Below are positions 34,009 to 45,639 of a stretch of DNA of 64,000 bases, piece by piece. The notes below the pieces were generated by a model, which worked only from the letters and a program-made list of their open reading frames with translations, was not told the DNA's origin and did not search any database. The stretch covers positions 124,001 to 188,000 of the forward strand of contig NZ_ALAP01000015.1 in NCBI RefSeq assembly GCF_000280905.1, given 5' to 3'. The DNA comes from Streptomyces sp. AA1529 (lineage in GTDB: Bacteria; Actinomycetota; Actinomycetes; Streptomycetales; Streptomycetaceae). How positions within the stretch are numbered: position 1 is the first letter of the stretch; each line of letters opens with the position of its first letter. The position numbers were made by a program, and so were the translations under genes.

Positions 34009-34670
34009 TGACCGCCCCACCCGGGCGTGGGCCGGCCGCGGCCGGCGGCATAAGCGGCGCCGACGGCGCGTTCCGTATCCTCCACGTCTCCACAGGCAAC
34101 GTGTGCCGCTCGCCGATCACCGAGCGGCTCACCCGGCATGCCCTGGCCGACCGGCTCGGGGAGCGCCGCACGGGCGGCCTCGTGGTCGAGAGCGCGGGGA
34201 CGTGGGGGCACGAGGGCGCGCCCATGGAGGAGAACGCGGTCGCCGTGCTGCTCGAACACGGTGCGGACGCCGAGGGGTTCACCGGGCGCGAGCTGCTGGA
34301 CGAGCACGTGATCCGGGCCGACCTGGTGCTGACGGCCACCCGCGACCACCGTGCGCAGGTGATCTCCATGGGTCACTCCGCGGGCCTGCGCACCTTCACG
34401 CTCAAGGAGTTCACCCGGCTGGTGCGGGCGATAGACCCCGCGACGCTGCCGGTCGCGGGCAGCCCCGAGGACGTGGTGGAGCGGGCCCGCGCGCTGGTGC
34501 AGGCGGCGGCCGCGCTGCGCGGCTGGCTGCTGGCGCCCAGCCCGGAGGCGGACGAGATCTACGACCCCTACGGCGCCCCCATCCCGTACTTCCGCAGCGT
34601 CGGCGAGGAGATCAGCGGAGCGCTGGATCCGGTGGTCACCGCCCTGACGGGGGTCCCGGCGCCTGCCTAG
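34008..34670 (+). CDS. Low-molecular-weight tyrosine phosphatase-like protein, catalytic Cys replaced by Ser
   Basis: A protein of 220 aa with the LMW-PTP fold. The P-loop reads VSTGNVCRSP; in active enzymes the first P-loop position is the nucleophilic Cys (C-x5-R), but here it is Ser (S28, codon 34089-34091), with R34 kept. The C-terminal general-acid loop DPYG is present (DEIYDPYGAPIPYF). It may be inactive as a phosphatase or act as a phosphotyrosine- or phosphate-binding adaptor. GTG 34008 overlaps the Sua5 stop. LMW-PTPs next to polysaccharide genes often control export, and a WecA-type enzyme follows. Confidence 0.85.
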   Translation: MTAPPGRGPAAAGGISGADGAFRILHVSTGNVCRSPITERLTRHALADRLGERRTGGLVVESAGTWGHEGAPMEENAVAVLLEHGADAEGFTGRELLDEHVIRADLVLTATRDHRAQVISMGHSAGLRTFTLKEFTRLVRAIDPATLPVAGSPEDVVERARALVQAAAALRGWLLAPSPEADEIYDPYGAPIPYFRSVGEEISGALDPVVTALTGVPAPA

Positions 34671-34812
34671 ACCGTGCCCTCCCGGCCGCACCACCGCGTA
34701 CCGCCGCACCAGAACCAGCGGTCAGCGGTGAGCGTGTCCTATGGTGTGGGCCTGAACAGCCCGGCCGACCGGGCCTGCGTCCGAACTGCGAGACCTCTGG
34801 GGAGCCTTTCCG

Positions 34813-36156
34813 GTGCGTGAATATCTGCTGACGCTGTGCGTCACGGCTGCGGTCACCTATCTGCTGACCGGGCCGGTGCGGAAGTTCGCCATCGCGGCGG
34901 GCGCGATGCCGCCGGTCCGCGCCCGCGACGTGCACCGGGAGCCGACTCCCCGGCTCGGCGGCATCGCCATGTTCGGCGGACTGTGCGCCGGGCTGTTGGT
35001 CGCTTCACAGCTCACCAACATCGGGAAGCTGTTCACTCTTTCCGATGAGCCCAGGGCGCTGCTCTCGGGTGCCGGGCTGATCTGGCTGATCGGCGTGCTG
35101 GACGACAAGTGGGGCGTCGACGCGCTGGTGAAGCTCGGCGGGCAGATGATCGCCGCCGGTGTGATGGTGCTCCAGGGGCTGACGATCCTGTGGCTGCCGG
35201 TGCCGGGCGTGGGGAACGTCGCACTCACTCCCTTCCAGGGCACGCTGCTCACGGTGGCGCTGGTGGTGATCACCATCAACGCGGTGAACTTCGTGGACGG
35301 CCTGGACGGCCTCGCGTCGGGCATGGTCTGCATCGCGAGTGTGGCGTTCTTCATGTACGCCTACCGCATCTGGTACGGCTACGGCATCGAGGCGGCGGCC
35401 CCCGCCACGCTCTTCGCGGCCGTGCTGATGGGGATGTGCCTGGGCTTCCTGCCGCACAACATGCATCCGGCCCGCATCTTCATGGGCGACTCCGGTTCGA
35501 TGCTGATCGGCCTGGTCCTGGCCGCGGGCGCGGTCTCCATCACCGGCCAGGTCGACCCGGACCTGATGGTCGAGCACACCGGTTCGGTCAAGTCCGCGGT
35601 GCACACGATGGTGCCGCTGTACATGCCGCTGCTGCTGCCGCTGAGCATCATCGCGATCCCGGTGGCCGACCTGGTGATGGCGATCGTGCGGCGCACCTGG
35701 AACGGCCGCTCGCCGTTCGCGGCCGACCGGGGGCATCTGCACCACCGGCTGCTGGAGGTCGGGCACTCGCACAGCCGTGCCGTGCTGATCATGTACTTCT
35801 GGGCCGCGTTGATCGCCTTCGGGGCCGTGGCCTTCTCGGTGCGCTCCTCCAGCCTCGCCATCGTGCTGACGATCGTGCTGCTGAGCGCAGTGGGTCTGGT
35901 GGTGCTGCTGATGCCGCGCTATACGCCGCGGGTGCCCGGCTGGGCGCAGCAGGTGCTGCCGCCCCGGTATCGGAGGGGCGGCCGGGAGGCGGCGGATGCC
36001 GAGGCGGCGCCGGAGTCGGCCGCGGAGGGCGCGGGGGAGCGGGCGGCGCCGCGGGAGGCGGAGCGTGAGCCCGCGATGGCCGGGTTGCACGGGGCGACGG
36101 CCATCGGGGAACGTCGGCAGTTCACCCGGGAGAAGAAGATCAACACCCCTGAGTGA
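34813..36156 (+). CDS. WecA/MraY-family phosphoglycosyltransferase
   Basis: A polytopic membrane enzyme of 447 aa that transfers a sugar-1-phosphate from a UDP-sugar to undecaprenyl phosphate, starting a cell-wall glycopolymer. Motifs in order: PTPRLGGIAMFGG, the GVLDDKWG aspartate pair, NAVNFVDGLDGLASG, FMGDSGSMLIG and the histidine box GHLHHRL. About 10-11 hydrophobic helices are visible. The last ~75 residues are a cytoplasmic-type Ala/Glu/Arg-rich tail. GTG 34813 starts the gene. The likely donor is UDP-GlcNAc by analogy with WecA/TagO, not proven by sequence. Confidence 0.9.
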   Translation: MREYLLTLCVTAAVTYLLTGPVRKFAIAAGAMPPVRARDVHREPTPRLGGIAMFGGLCAGLLVASQLTNIGKLFTLSDEPRALLSGAGLIWLIGVLDDKWGVDALVKLGGQMIAAGVMVLQGLTILWLPVPGVGNVALTPFQGTLLTVALVVITINAVNFVDGLDGLASGMVCIASVAFFMYAYRIWYGYGIEAAAPATLFAAVLMGMCLGFLPHNMHPARIFMGDSGSMLIGLVLAAGAVSITGQVDPDLMVEHTGSVKSAVHTMVPLYMPLLLPLSIIAIPVADLVMAIVRRTWNGRSPFAADRGHLHHRLLEVGHSHSRAVLIMYFWAALIAFGAVAFSVRSSSLAIVLTIVLLSAVGLVVLLMPRYTPRVPGWAQQVLPPRYRRGGREAADAEAAPESAAEGAGERAAPREAEREPAMAGLHGATAIGERRQFTREKKINTPE

Positions 36157-36225
36157 GCTGCTCGGTGAGCAGTCGAAGCCTCTGATACCAGACAAAGTGG
36201 CTGGCGTCAGCTGGAGATGCTCTCT

Positions 36226-36243
36226 GTCACACCTGCGTGTGAC
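36226..36243 (+). terminator. Hairpin after the WecA-type gene
   Basis: GTCACAC at 36226-36232 pairs with GTGTGAC at 36237-36243 around a CTGC loop, 70 bp after the stop. The following stretch (about 36250-36305) is markedly AT-rich for this genome and probably contains the atp operon promoter, although I could not fix its hexamers. Confidence 0.5.
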
Positions 36244-36424
36244 GGGGGGCACACCAAGTAGGTAAAGACCTCATCAAATAGTTTGTGATACCGTTCACGA
36301 AACCCGGTGGCCAGCCGAAGTTCCGCACTCTCGCGGGCTCTTCTGTGGGAGGTCCGCCCTCCGCGCCGGGCTACGCTCTTCCTCGACGACTCACGTCCCC
36401 CAGATTTCCCCCGGAGCACACCAC

Positions 36425-36850
36425 ATGCAGTCGAACGACGCACGCATGCTGCTGCACTGCGCCGTCCCGACCGCCGTGGCCGCTGTCGTGGCCGCAGTGA
36501 TCAGCGGCGTCTTCGCCGGAAGCAAGGGAGCGATCGGCGGCGCCGCCGGAGCGCTCGTGGCGATCCTCTTCATGGGGATCGGCCTCTACGCCCTGCAGCG
36601 CACGGCCAGGTCTCTCCCGCACCTCTTTCAGGCGATGGGTCTGCTGCTCTACACGACGCAGATCCTGCTGCTGCTCGTGGTGCTGATCGCGTTCCGGGAC
36701 ACGACCCTCTTCGACACCAGGAGCTTCGCTCTCGCCCTTCTCGCCAGCACCATCGTGTGGGTGGTCGCGCAGACCCGGGCGCACATGAAGGCGAAGATCC
36801 TGTACGTCGAGCCCTCCTCCAGCTCCGGCGAGAAGGCCAGTGGCACGTAG
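36425..36850 (+). CDS. atpI: AtpI-like protein
   Basis: A protein of 141 aa with four hydrophobic helices (about 10-30, 35-56, 66-87 and 96-114), in the standard first position of the atp operon. AtpI proteins help assemble the c-ring of ATP synthase and are not part of the final enzyme. A short hydrophilic Ser-rich tail ends the protein. It lies 230 bp before atpB, a larger gap than others in the operon. Confidence 0.85.
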   Translation: MQSNDARMLLHCAVPTAVAAVVAAVISGVFAGSKGAIGGAAGALVAILFMGIGLYALQRTARSLPHLFQAMGLLLYTTQILLLLVVLIAFRDTTLFDTRSFALALLASTIVWVVAQTRAHMKAKILYVEPSSSSGEKASGT

Positions 36851-37080
36851 GGGCGGGATAAGTGCTCGTTCGAGCAACTGCTATCGTCCGAGACCAACTG
36901 CGGCGCAGCAGGCGGGGACGGTCGAGGTTCCGCGTTCCGGGAGACGGAACGGGCGCTCTCGCTCTCCGGCCGGCCGCCGCCCCCCAATCCGCAAGACCAG
37001 TCCAGTGCCGCTCCGCGGTCGCACGCCGCGCCGACACACCGAGGTAGCCGTATACATGCGCCATGCAGAAGGAGCTCGCG

Positions 37081-37890
37081 GTGAGTGCTGACCAGATGCT
37101 CGCCTTCGAGACCGATTGCCACATCTTCTCCGGCTGCGGCTTCGAGGCGCCCGGAGTCCATTCGTTCATCTTCAAACCGCTGTTCACCGTCGGTGGCATC
37201 GAGTTCAACAAGACCATGCTGCTGGCGCTGGTGGGCACGGTCGCGATCGTCTGGTTCTTCTGGGCAGCTTTCGCCAGGCCGAAGCTGGTGCCGGGCAAAC
37301 TCCAGATGGTCGGCGAGGCCGGGTACGACTTCATCCGCCGCGGTGTCGTGTACGAAGGGCTCGGCAAGAAGGAAGGCGAGAAGTACGTTCCGCTGATCGT
37401 CTCGCTCTTCTTCTTCGTCTGGATCATGAACATGTGGGCGGTCATTCCGCTCGCGCAGTTCCCCGTGACGTCGGTCATCTCCTACCCGGCGGCCCTGGCC
37501 CTGATCGTGTACGTGCTGTACATCAGCCTCACGTTCAAGCGCAACGGATTCGTCGGAGGCTGGAAGAACCTCTCGGGCTACGACAAGTCGCTCGGCGCGG
37601 TGCTGCCCCTGATCATGTTCCTGGAGCTCTTCCAGAACCTGCTGGTGCGTCCTTTCACCCACGCGGTACGACTCTTCGCCAACATGTTCGCCGGGCACAC
37701 CCTGCTGCTGCTGTTCACGCTCGCCACGTGGTACCTGCTGAACGGCTTCGGCATTCTCTACTCCGGCGTCTCCTTCATCATGACCGTGCTGATGGTGGCC
37801 TTCGAGCTGTTCATCCAGGCGGTTCAGGCGTACGTCTTCGTGCTGCTGGCCACCAACTACATTCAGGGCGCTCTCTCCGAGAGCCACTGA
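37081..37890 (+). CDS. atpB: ATP synthase Fo subunit a
   Basis: The stator channel subunit that carries protons to the c-ring. It has 269 aa with five to six helices. The essential Arg is in PFTHAVRLFANMFAGH, and the C-terminal half keeps the helix ending QAYVFVLLATNYI. GTG 37081 is chosen because AAGGAG lies 6 nt upstream; the in-frame ATG at 37063 would place that site inside the gene. Confidence 0.95.
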   Translation: MSADQMLAFETDCHIFSGCGFEAPGVHSFIFKPLFTVGGIEFNKTMLLALVGTVAIVWFFWAAFARPKLVPGKLQMVGEAGYDFIRRGVVYEGLGKKEGEKYVPLIVSLFFFVWIMNMWAVIPLAQFPVTSVISYPAALALIVYVLYISLTFKRNGFVGGWKNLSGYDKSLGAVLPLIMFLELFQNLLVRPFTHAVRLFANMFAGHTLLLLFTLATWYLLNGFGILYSGVSFIMTVLMVAFELFIQAVQAYVFVLLATNYIQGALSESH

Positions 37891-38211
<321 letters not shown>

Positions 38212-38248
38212 TCCGGCGACCCCGTCCCTTTCGACGAAAGGCACTGAT

Positions 38249-38806
38249 GTGATCGCCTTCGTACAGATGGCGGCCGAGGAGGAGAACCCCCTCGTCCCGC
38301 CGATCCCCGAGTTCGTCATCGGGCTGCTCGCCTTCGCCATCGTCTTCTTCTTCCTGTGGAAGAAGCTCCTCCCGAGCATCAACAAGGTGCTGGAAGAGCG
38401 TCGTGACGCCATCGAGGGCGGCATCGAGAAGGCCGAGGCCGCGCAGCAGGAGGCCGCCGACGTACTCCAGCAGTACAAGGACCAGCTCGCCGAGGCCCGC
38501 CACGAGGCTGCCCGGCTGCGGTCCGAGGCCCAGGAGCAGGGCGCCACGCTCATCGCCGAGATGCGCGCGGAGGGCCAGCGGCAGCGTGAGGAGATCATCG
38601 CCGCCGGTCACGCCCAGGTCGAGGCCGACCGCAAGCAGGCCGCGCAGACGCTGCGCCAGGACGTGGGCAAGCTCGCCACCGACCTGGCGGGCAAGCTCGT
38701 CGGCGAGTCGCTCGACGACCACGCCCGGCAGAGCCGCGTGATCGACCGCTTCCTCGACGGGCTCGAAGACGCCGCCGAGGCAGACGCCAGCGGAGCCGCC
38801 CGATGA
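38249..38806 (+). CDS. atpF: ATP synthase Fo subunit b
   Basis: The peripheral stalk subunit, 185 aa. One N-terminal transmembrane helix (about residues 20-42, FVIGLLAFAIVFFFLWKKLL) is followed by a long charged Ala/Glu/Arg coiled coil to the C-terminus that meets the delta subunit. GTG 38249 has GAAAGG upstream. The stop overlaps the atpH start by 4 bp (ATGA). Confidence 0.95.
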   Translation: MIAFVQMAAEEENPLVPPIPEFVIGLLAFAIVFFFLWKKLLPSINKVLEERRDAIEGGIEKAEAAQQEAADVLQQYKDQLAEARHEAARLRSEAQEQGATLIAEMRAEGQRQREEIIAAGHAQVEADRKQAAQTLRQDVGKLATDLAGKLVGESLDDHARQSRVIDRFLDGLEDAAEADASGAAR

Positions 38807-39618
38807 ATGGTGCGAGCCGTGAGGCGCTTGCCGCCGCGCGCGAGAGCCTGACCGCGCTGACCGACTCCACCTCGGTCGACGCAGCGGCCCTCGCCGACGA
38901 GCTCGCCGCCGTCACCGCGCTGCTGGAGCGTGAGGTCTCGCTGCGCCGGGTCCTCACCGACCCGGCGCGGGACGGCGAGGCCAAGGCGTCGCTGGTGCAG
39001 CGGCTGCTCGCCGGCCAGGTCGGCGGCCCGGCCACCGACCTGGTCACCGGCATGGTCCGCTCCCGCTGGTCCGCGCCGCGCGACCTGGCCGACGCCGTCG
39101 AGCAGCTGGCGGACCTCGCCGACCTGGTGTCGGCCGAGCGGGACGGGCAGCTGGACGACGTCGAGGACGAGCTGTTCCGCTTCGGCAGGACCGCCGTCTC
39201 CTCGCCGCAGCTGCGTGCGGCGCTCGCCAGCCGTACGGCCGGACCGGAGGCCAAGCGCGCCCTGCTGCGGGAGCTGCTGGGCGGCCGGGTCCGGCCGGCC
39301 ACCGAGCGCCTGGTGACCCGGCTGGTCACCCAGCCGCGGGGACGTAGCCTGGACAGTGGGCTGGAAGCCCTCTCCCGGCTGGCTGCCGAGCGGCGCAACC
39401 GTTCGGTCGCCGTCGTGACCTCCGCGGTTCCGCTGAGCGACGAGCAGAAGCGGCGCCTGAGCGCGGCACTGGCCACGCTCTACGGCCGTCAGGTGCACCT
39501 GAACCTGGACGTGGACCCCGAGGTCCTCGGCGGGATCACGGTGCAGGTGGGCGACGAGATCATCAACGGCTCGATCGCCGACCGGCTGGAAGCGGCCAAG
39601 CGGCGGATGGCGGGCTGA
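38803..39618 (+). CDS. atpH: ATP synthase F1 subunit delta
   Basis: Links the b stalk to the top of the alpha3beta3 head. It has 271 aa, about 90 longer than the E. coli protein, because of the N-terminal extension usual in Streptomyces. The C-terminal conserved part reads [20 protein letters not shown] and then a [20 protein letters not shown] strand pair. ATG 38803 overlaps the atpF stop. Confidence 0.94.
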   Translation: MNGASREALAAARESLTALTDSTSVDAAALADELAAVTALLEREVSLRRVLTDPARDGEAKASLVQRLLAGQVGGPATDLVTGMVRSRWSAPRDLADAVEQLADLADLVSAERDGQLDDVEDELFRFGRTAVSSPQLRAALASRTAGPEAKRALLRELLGGRVRPATERLVTRLVTQPRGRSLDSGLEALSRLAAERRNRSVAVVTSAVPLSDEQKRRLSAALATLYGRQVHLNLDVDPEVLGGITVQVGDEIINGSIADRLEAAKRRMAG

Positions 39619-39760
39619 AGCAGTACCCGGCGCGCGAGCGCCAACCAACTCAACAAGCACGAAAGCGGCCCGAGTTGGGCCGTACACAGGGAGTCGGGGG
39701 AAAGCGCCCCCCGGAGCCCGAAGGAACTTACGGGCCCAACAAGGAGAGCAGGGAACCCAG

Positions 39761-41332
39761 ATGGCGGAGCTCACGATCCGGCCGGATGAGATCCGGGACG
39801 CGCTGGAGAACTTTGTCCAGTCGTACACGCCGGACGCGGCCTCGCGCGAAGAGGTCGGTACGGTCAGCGCTGCCAGTGATGGCATCGCGAAGGTCGAGGG
39901 GCTGCCCTCGGCCATGGCGAACGAGCTGCTGAAGTTCGAGGACGGCACCCTCGGCCTCGCCCTCAACCTCGAGGAGCGCGAGATCGGTGCGGTCGTCCTC
40001 GGTGAGTTCAGCGGCATCGAAGAGGGCCAGTCGGTCCAGCGGACCGGCGAGGTCCTGTCGGTCCCGGTCGGCGACGGCTACCTCGGCCGTGTCGTCGACC
40101 CGCTGGGTGCGCCGATCGACGGCCTCGGGGAGATCGAGACCGAGGGCCGCCGTGCCCTGGAGCTCCAGGCCCCCACGGTCATGCAGCGCCAGGAAGTCAA
40201 CGAGCCGATGGAGACCGGCTACAAGGCCGTCGACACCATGACGCCGGTCGGCCGCGGCCAGCGTCAGCTCGTCATCGGCGACCGGCAGACCGGCAAGACC
40301 GCGCTGTGCGTCGACACGATCATCAACCAGCGCGACAACTGGCGCTCGGGCGACCCGGACAAGCAGGTCCGCTGCATCTACGTCGCCGTCGGCCAGAAGG
40401 GCTCCACCATCGCGTCCGTGCGCGGCGCGCTGGAGGAGGCGGGCGCGCTGGAGTACACCACCATCGTGGCGGCCCCGGCGTCCGACCCGGCCGGCTTCAA
40501 GTACATCGCCCCGTACACCGGCTCGGCCATCGGCCAGCACTGGATGTACCAGGGCAAGCACGTCCTGGTCGTCTTCGACGACCTGTCCAAGCAGGCCGAC
40601 GCCTACCGTGCCGTCTCGCTGCTGCTGCGCCGTCCGCCGGGCCGCGAGGCCTACCCGGGCGACGTCTTCTACCTGCACTCCCGGCTGCTGGAGCGCTGCG
40701 CCAAGCTCTCCGACGACATGGGCAAGGGCTCGATGACCGGGCTGCCGATCGTCGAGACCAAGGCGAACGACGTCTCGGCGTTCATCCCGACCAACGTCAT
40801 CTCCATCACCGACGGCCAGTGCTTCCTGGAGTCCGACCTGTTCAACGCGGGCCAGCGCCCGGCGCTGAACGTCGGTATCTCGGTCTCCCGCGTCGGCGGC
40901 AAGGCCCAGCACCGGGCGATCCGGCAGATCACCGGCTCGCTCCGGGTGGACCTGGCCCAGTACCGCGAGCTGGAGGCGTTCGCCGCCTTCGGTTCCGACC
41001 TGGACGACGCCTCCAAGGGCGCGCTGGAGCGCGGCAAGCGGATGGTCGAGCTGCTCAAGCAGTCGCAGTACGCCCCGTTCTCCACCGAGGACCAGGTCGT
41101 CTCCGTCTGGTCCGGGACCAACGGCAAGATGGACGACGTGCCGGTCGAGGACATCCGGCGCTTCGAGCGCGAGCTGCTGGACTACATGCACCGCGAGGAG
41201 CAGCCGCTGCTGAACAGCATCCGCGAGGGCGGCAAGATGTCGGACGACACCGTCCAGATGCTGGGTGACGCGGTCGACAAGTTCAAGACGCAGTTCGAGA
41301 CCTCGGACGGCAAGCTGCTGGGCGAGGGCTGA
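39761..41332 (+). CDS. atpA: ATP synthase F1 subunit alpha
   Basis: A non-catalytic nucleotide-binding subunit of 523 aa. P-loop GDRQTGKT at 173-180, the alpha signature [20 protein letters not shown], and the catalytic-site Arg in the downstream segment [10 protein letters not shown]. It is preceded by a 142-bp gap after atpH that holds no gene; AAGGAG lies in the last 20 bp. Full length. Confidence 0.97.
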   Translation: MAELTIRPDEIRDALENFVQSYTPDAASREEVGTVSAASDGIAKVEGLPSAMANELLKFEDGTLGLALNLEEREIGAVVLGEFSGIEEGQSVQRTGEVLSVPVGDGYLGRVVDPLGAPIDGLGEIETEGRRALELQAPTVMQRQEVNEPMETGYKAVDTMTPVGRGQRQLVIGDRQTGKTALCVDTIINQRDNWRSGDPDKQVRCIYVAVGQKGSTIASVRGALEEAGALEYTTIVAAPASDPAGFKYIAPYTGSAIGQHWMYQGKHVLVVFDDLSKQADAYRAVSLLLRRPPGREAYPGDVFYLHSRLLERCAKLSDDMGKGSMTGLPIVETKANDVSAFIPTNVISITDGQCFLESDLFNAGQRPALNVGISVSRVGGKAQHRAIRQITGSLRVDLAQYRELEAFAAFGSDLDDASKGALERGKRMVELLKQSQYAPFSTEDQVVSVWSGTNGKMDDVPVEDIRRFERELLDYMHREEQPLLNSIREGGKMSDDTVQMLGDAVDKFKTQFETSDGKLLGEG

Positions 41333-41334
41333 GC

Positions 41335-43718
<2,384 letters not shown>

Positions 43719-43805
43719 CGTCGGGCCCCGGCATCCCGGCGCATCCATGTGCCCCCGTGCGCGGTCGCGAGCGACCGGGTGCGGGATGTGCGCCGGTCGT
43801 GCTCC

Positions 43806-43842
43806 GCGGCGGGGGCGGGTGGAGTACCCGCCCCCGCGCCGC
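43806..43842 (+). terminator. Hairpin between atpD and atpC
   Basis: GCGGCGGGGGCGGGT at 43806-43820 pairs with ACCCGCCCCCGCGCCGC at 43826-43842 (two extra bases bulged on the right arm). A second, smaller hairpin, CGGTCG/CGACCG, lies at about 43765-43780. There is no U-run. The 163-bp atpD-atpC gap is the only long break in the F1 part of the operon; the structure may attenuate or protect the transcript. Confidence 0.6.
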
Positions 43843-43881
43843 ACCCCGTATCCTTTCCCCATCCCAGTCTGAGGAGCCACA

Positions 43882-44265
43882 GTGGCTGAGCTGCACGTCG
43901 AGTTGGTCGCGGCCGACCGCAAGGTCTGGTCCGGCGAGGCCAGCCTGGTCGTCGCGCGTACCTCCTCGGGTGATATCGGCGTCATGCCCGGCCACCAGCC
44001 GCTGCTCGGTGTGCTGGAGTCCGGCCCGGTCACCATTCGTACGACGGGCGAGAGCGGCAACGGCACCGTCGTCGCCGCGGTGCACGGCGGGTTCATCTCC
44101 TTCGCCGACAACCAGCTCTCGCTGCTCGCCGAGATCGCCGAGCTGACCGACGAGATCGACGTCGAGCGGGCGGAGCGTGCGCTGGAGGACGCGAAGTCCC
44201 AGGCGGACGCCGACGCCGAGATGCGCGCCGATGTCCGGCTGCGGTCGGTGACGGCCGCACGCTGA
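43882..44265 (+). CDS. atpC: ATP synthase F1 subunit epsilon
   Basis: The rotor subunit that also inhibits ATP hydrolysis; 127 aa. The N-terminal beta sandwich contains LHVELVAADRKVWSGEA and the loop GDIGVMPGHQPLLGVLE; a short C-terminal helical part (ERAERALEDAKSQADADAEM) completes it. GTG 43882 follows GAGGAG. A TATCCT hexamer about 30 bp upstream could be an internal promoter. Confidence 0.95.
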   Translation: MAELHVELVAADRKVWSGEASLVVARTSSGDIGVMPGHQPLLGVLESGPVTIRTTGESGNGTVVAAVHGGFISFADNQLSLLAEIAELTDEIDVERAERALEDAKSQADADAEMRADVRLRSVTAAR

Positions 44266-44299
44266 CGTCAGTCGCGTCACATCCGGCGCACGACGACCC

Positions 44300-44345
44300 T
44301 CAGCCGCGGGCGGTCCCGGAATTTCCCGGGTCCGCCCGCGGCTGA
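44300..44345 (+). terminator. Terminator of the atp operon
   Basis: A perfect 14-bp outer stem, TCAGCCGCGGGCGG at 44300-44313 with 44332-44345, continues after one mismatch into an inner CCCGG/CCGGG stem. It starts 35 bp after atpC. Very stable, without a U-run. Confidence 0.85.
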
Positions 44346-44414
44346 AGCCATACCGCAGGGTTTGAGAGACTTGTCGCGCGGCAGGTCCCGAAGAGAGCGA
44401 GGAGGTCGGTGACG

Positions 44415-44873
44415 ATGGCCCTTGCTCTGCTGCTGTGCGGCGTGGTCGTCCTGCTGGTGGTGGCGGGACTCCTCGCCTTCGGCGTACGCCGCCGGCTCAT
44501 CCAGCGGTCCGGCGGAACGTTCGACTGCAATCTGCGCTGGGCGGTCTCCGAGGGAGAGGCCGACGACCCCAAAGGAAAAGGCTGGGCGTACGGGATCGCC
44601 CGCTACAACGGAGACCGGATCGAATGGTTCCGCGTCTTCTCCTATGCCCCCAGGCCCCGCCGCCATCTGGTGCGCGGGGCCATCGACGTTCTGGAGCGGC
44701 GCTCCCCGCTGGGCGAGGAGGAGCAGGCGCTGCTCTCCGACGCGGTGGTGCTGGCCTGCGCCGTCGGCCCCGACCGGGTGCGGGTCGAGCTCGCCCTGAG
44801 CGAGGACGCGCTCACCGGCTTCCTCGCCTGGCTGGAGGCCGCACCTCCCGGCCAGCGGGTGAACGTGGCCTGA
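44415..44873 (+). CDS. DUF2550 membrane-anchored protein
   Basis: A protein of 152 aa. One N-terminal transmembrane helix (about 3-25) is followed by a soluble domain with GTFDCNLRW, GWAYGIARYNGDRIEWFRVFSY and PRRHLVRGAIDVLERR, the pattern of DUF2550 proteins found just after atpC in actinobacteria. Function is unknown. ATG 44415 is chosen over GTG 44409 because GGAGG at 44401-44405 is 9 nt away. Confidence 0.82.
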   Translation: MALALLLCGVVVLLVVAGLLAFGVRRRLIQRSGGTFDCNLRWAVSEGEADDPKGKGWAYGIARYNGDRIEWFRVFSYAPRPRRHLVRGAIDVLERRSPLGEEEQALLSDAVVLACAVGPDRVRVELALSEDALTGFLAWLEAAPPGQRVNVA

Positions 44874-44952
44874 CTCGGCCGTACGGCTCGCGCCGGGCGC
44901 GCGGCCCCCGGCCCCCGGCCCCCGGGCCGGAGGTCCGGCGGGACCGCTGCGG

Positions 44953-45639
44953 CTACGGCGCCCCGACACCCCACTCCTGGGCGCGTACGGCGGCCTGGGT
45001 GCGGCTGCGCAGTTCCAGCTTGGCGAGCAGCCTGCTCACATGGGTCTTGACGGTGGCCTCCGCCATGGTGAGGCGGTCGGCGATCTCGGCGTTGGACAGG
45101 CCCCCGCCCAGGCAGCCGAGCACCTCCCGCTCCCGGCGGGTGAGTTCGGCCAGCCCGGGCGGCGGTGCGGCCGGGGCGCCGGGGGAGCGGGCGCCGCCCG
45201 GCGCCGCGGAGCCGGCGAACTCGGCGATCAGCCGCCGGGTCACGGCAGGTGCGATCATGCCCTCGCCGCGTGCGACGGTGCGCACCGCCGCCACCACCTC
45301 GGCCGCCTCGCTGTCCTTGAGCAGGAACCCGGCGGCGCCCGCGCGCAGCGCCCCGAAGACGTAGGAGTCCAGGTCGAAGGTGGTGAGCACCAGGACGTCG
45401 GCGAGCCGGTCGCCGGTGATCTGCCCGGTGGCAGTCACCCCGTCCAGGCGCGGCATCTGGATGTCCATCAGCACCACGTCCGGGGTCAGCTCCCGGGCCA
45501 GCCGGACGGCCTCCTCGCCGTCCCCCGCCTCACCGACGACGTCGATTCCGGCGGCGTTGCGGAGGATGAGCACGAGCCCCGCGCGTACGGCCTGCTGATC
45601 CTCGGCGATCAGTACGCGGATGGTCCGTTCAGCGGTCAC
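44953..45639 (-). CDS. NarL/LuxR-type response regulator
   Basis: A protein of 228 aa. Receiver with the phospho-acceptor D59 (TPDVVLMDIQMPRLDG) and Lys in FLLKDSEA; a Pro/Ala linker at about 143-163; a LuxR helix-turn-helix at about 165-222 (LTRREREVLGCLGGGLSNAE, then VKTHVSRLLAKL). It overlaps the 3' end of the sensor kinase gene by 11 bp, forming a two-gene operon. Confidence 0.93.
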   Translation of the reverse strand: MTAERTIRVLIAEDQQAVRAGLVLILRNAAGIDVVGEAGDGEEAVRLARELTPDVVLMDIQMPRLDGVTATGQITGDRLADVLVLTTFDLDSYVFGALRAGAAGFLLKDSEAAEVVAAVRTVARGEGMIAPAVTRRLIAEFAGSAAPGGARSPGAPAAPPPGLAELTRREREVLGCLGGGLSNAEIADRLTMAEATVKTHVSRLLAKLELRSRTQAAVRAQEWGVGAP

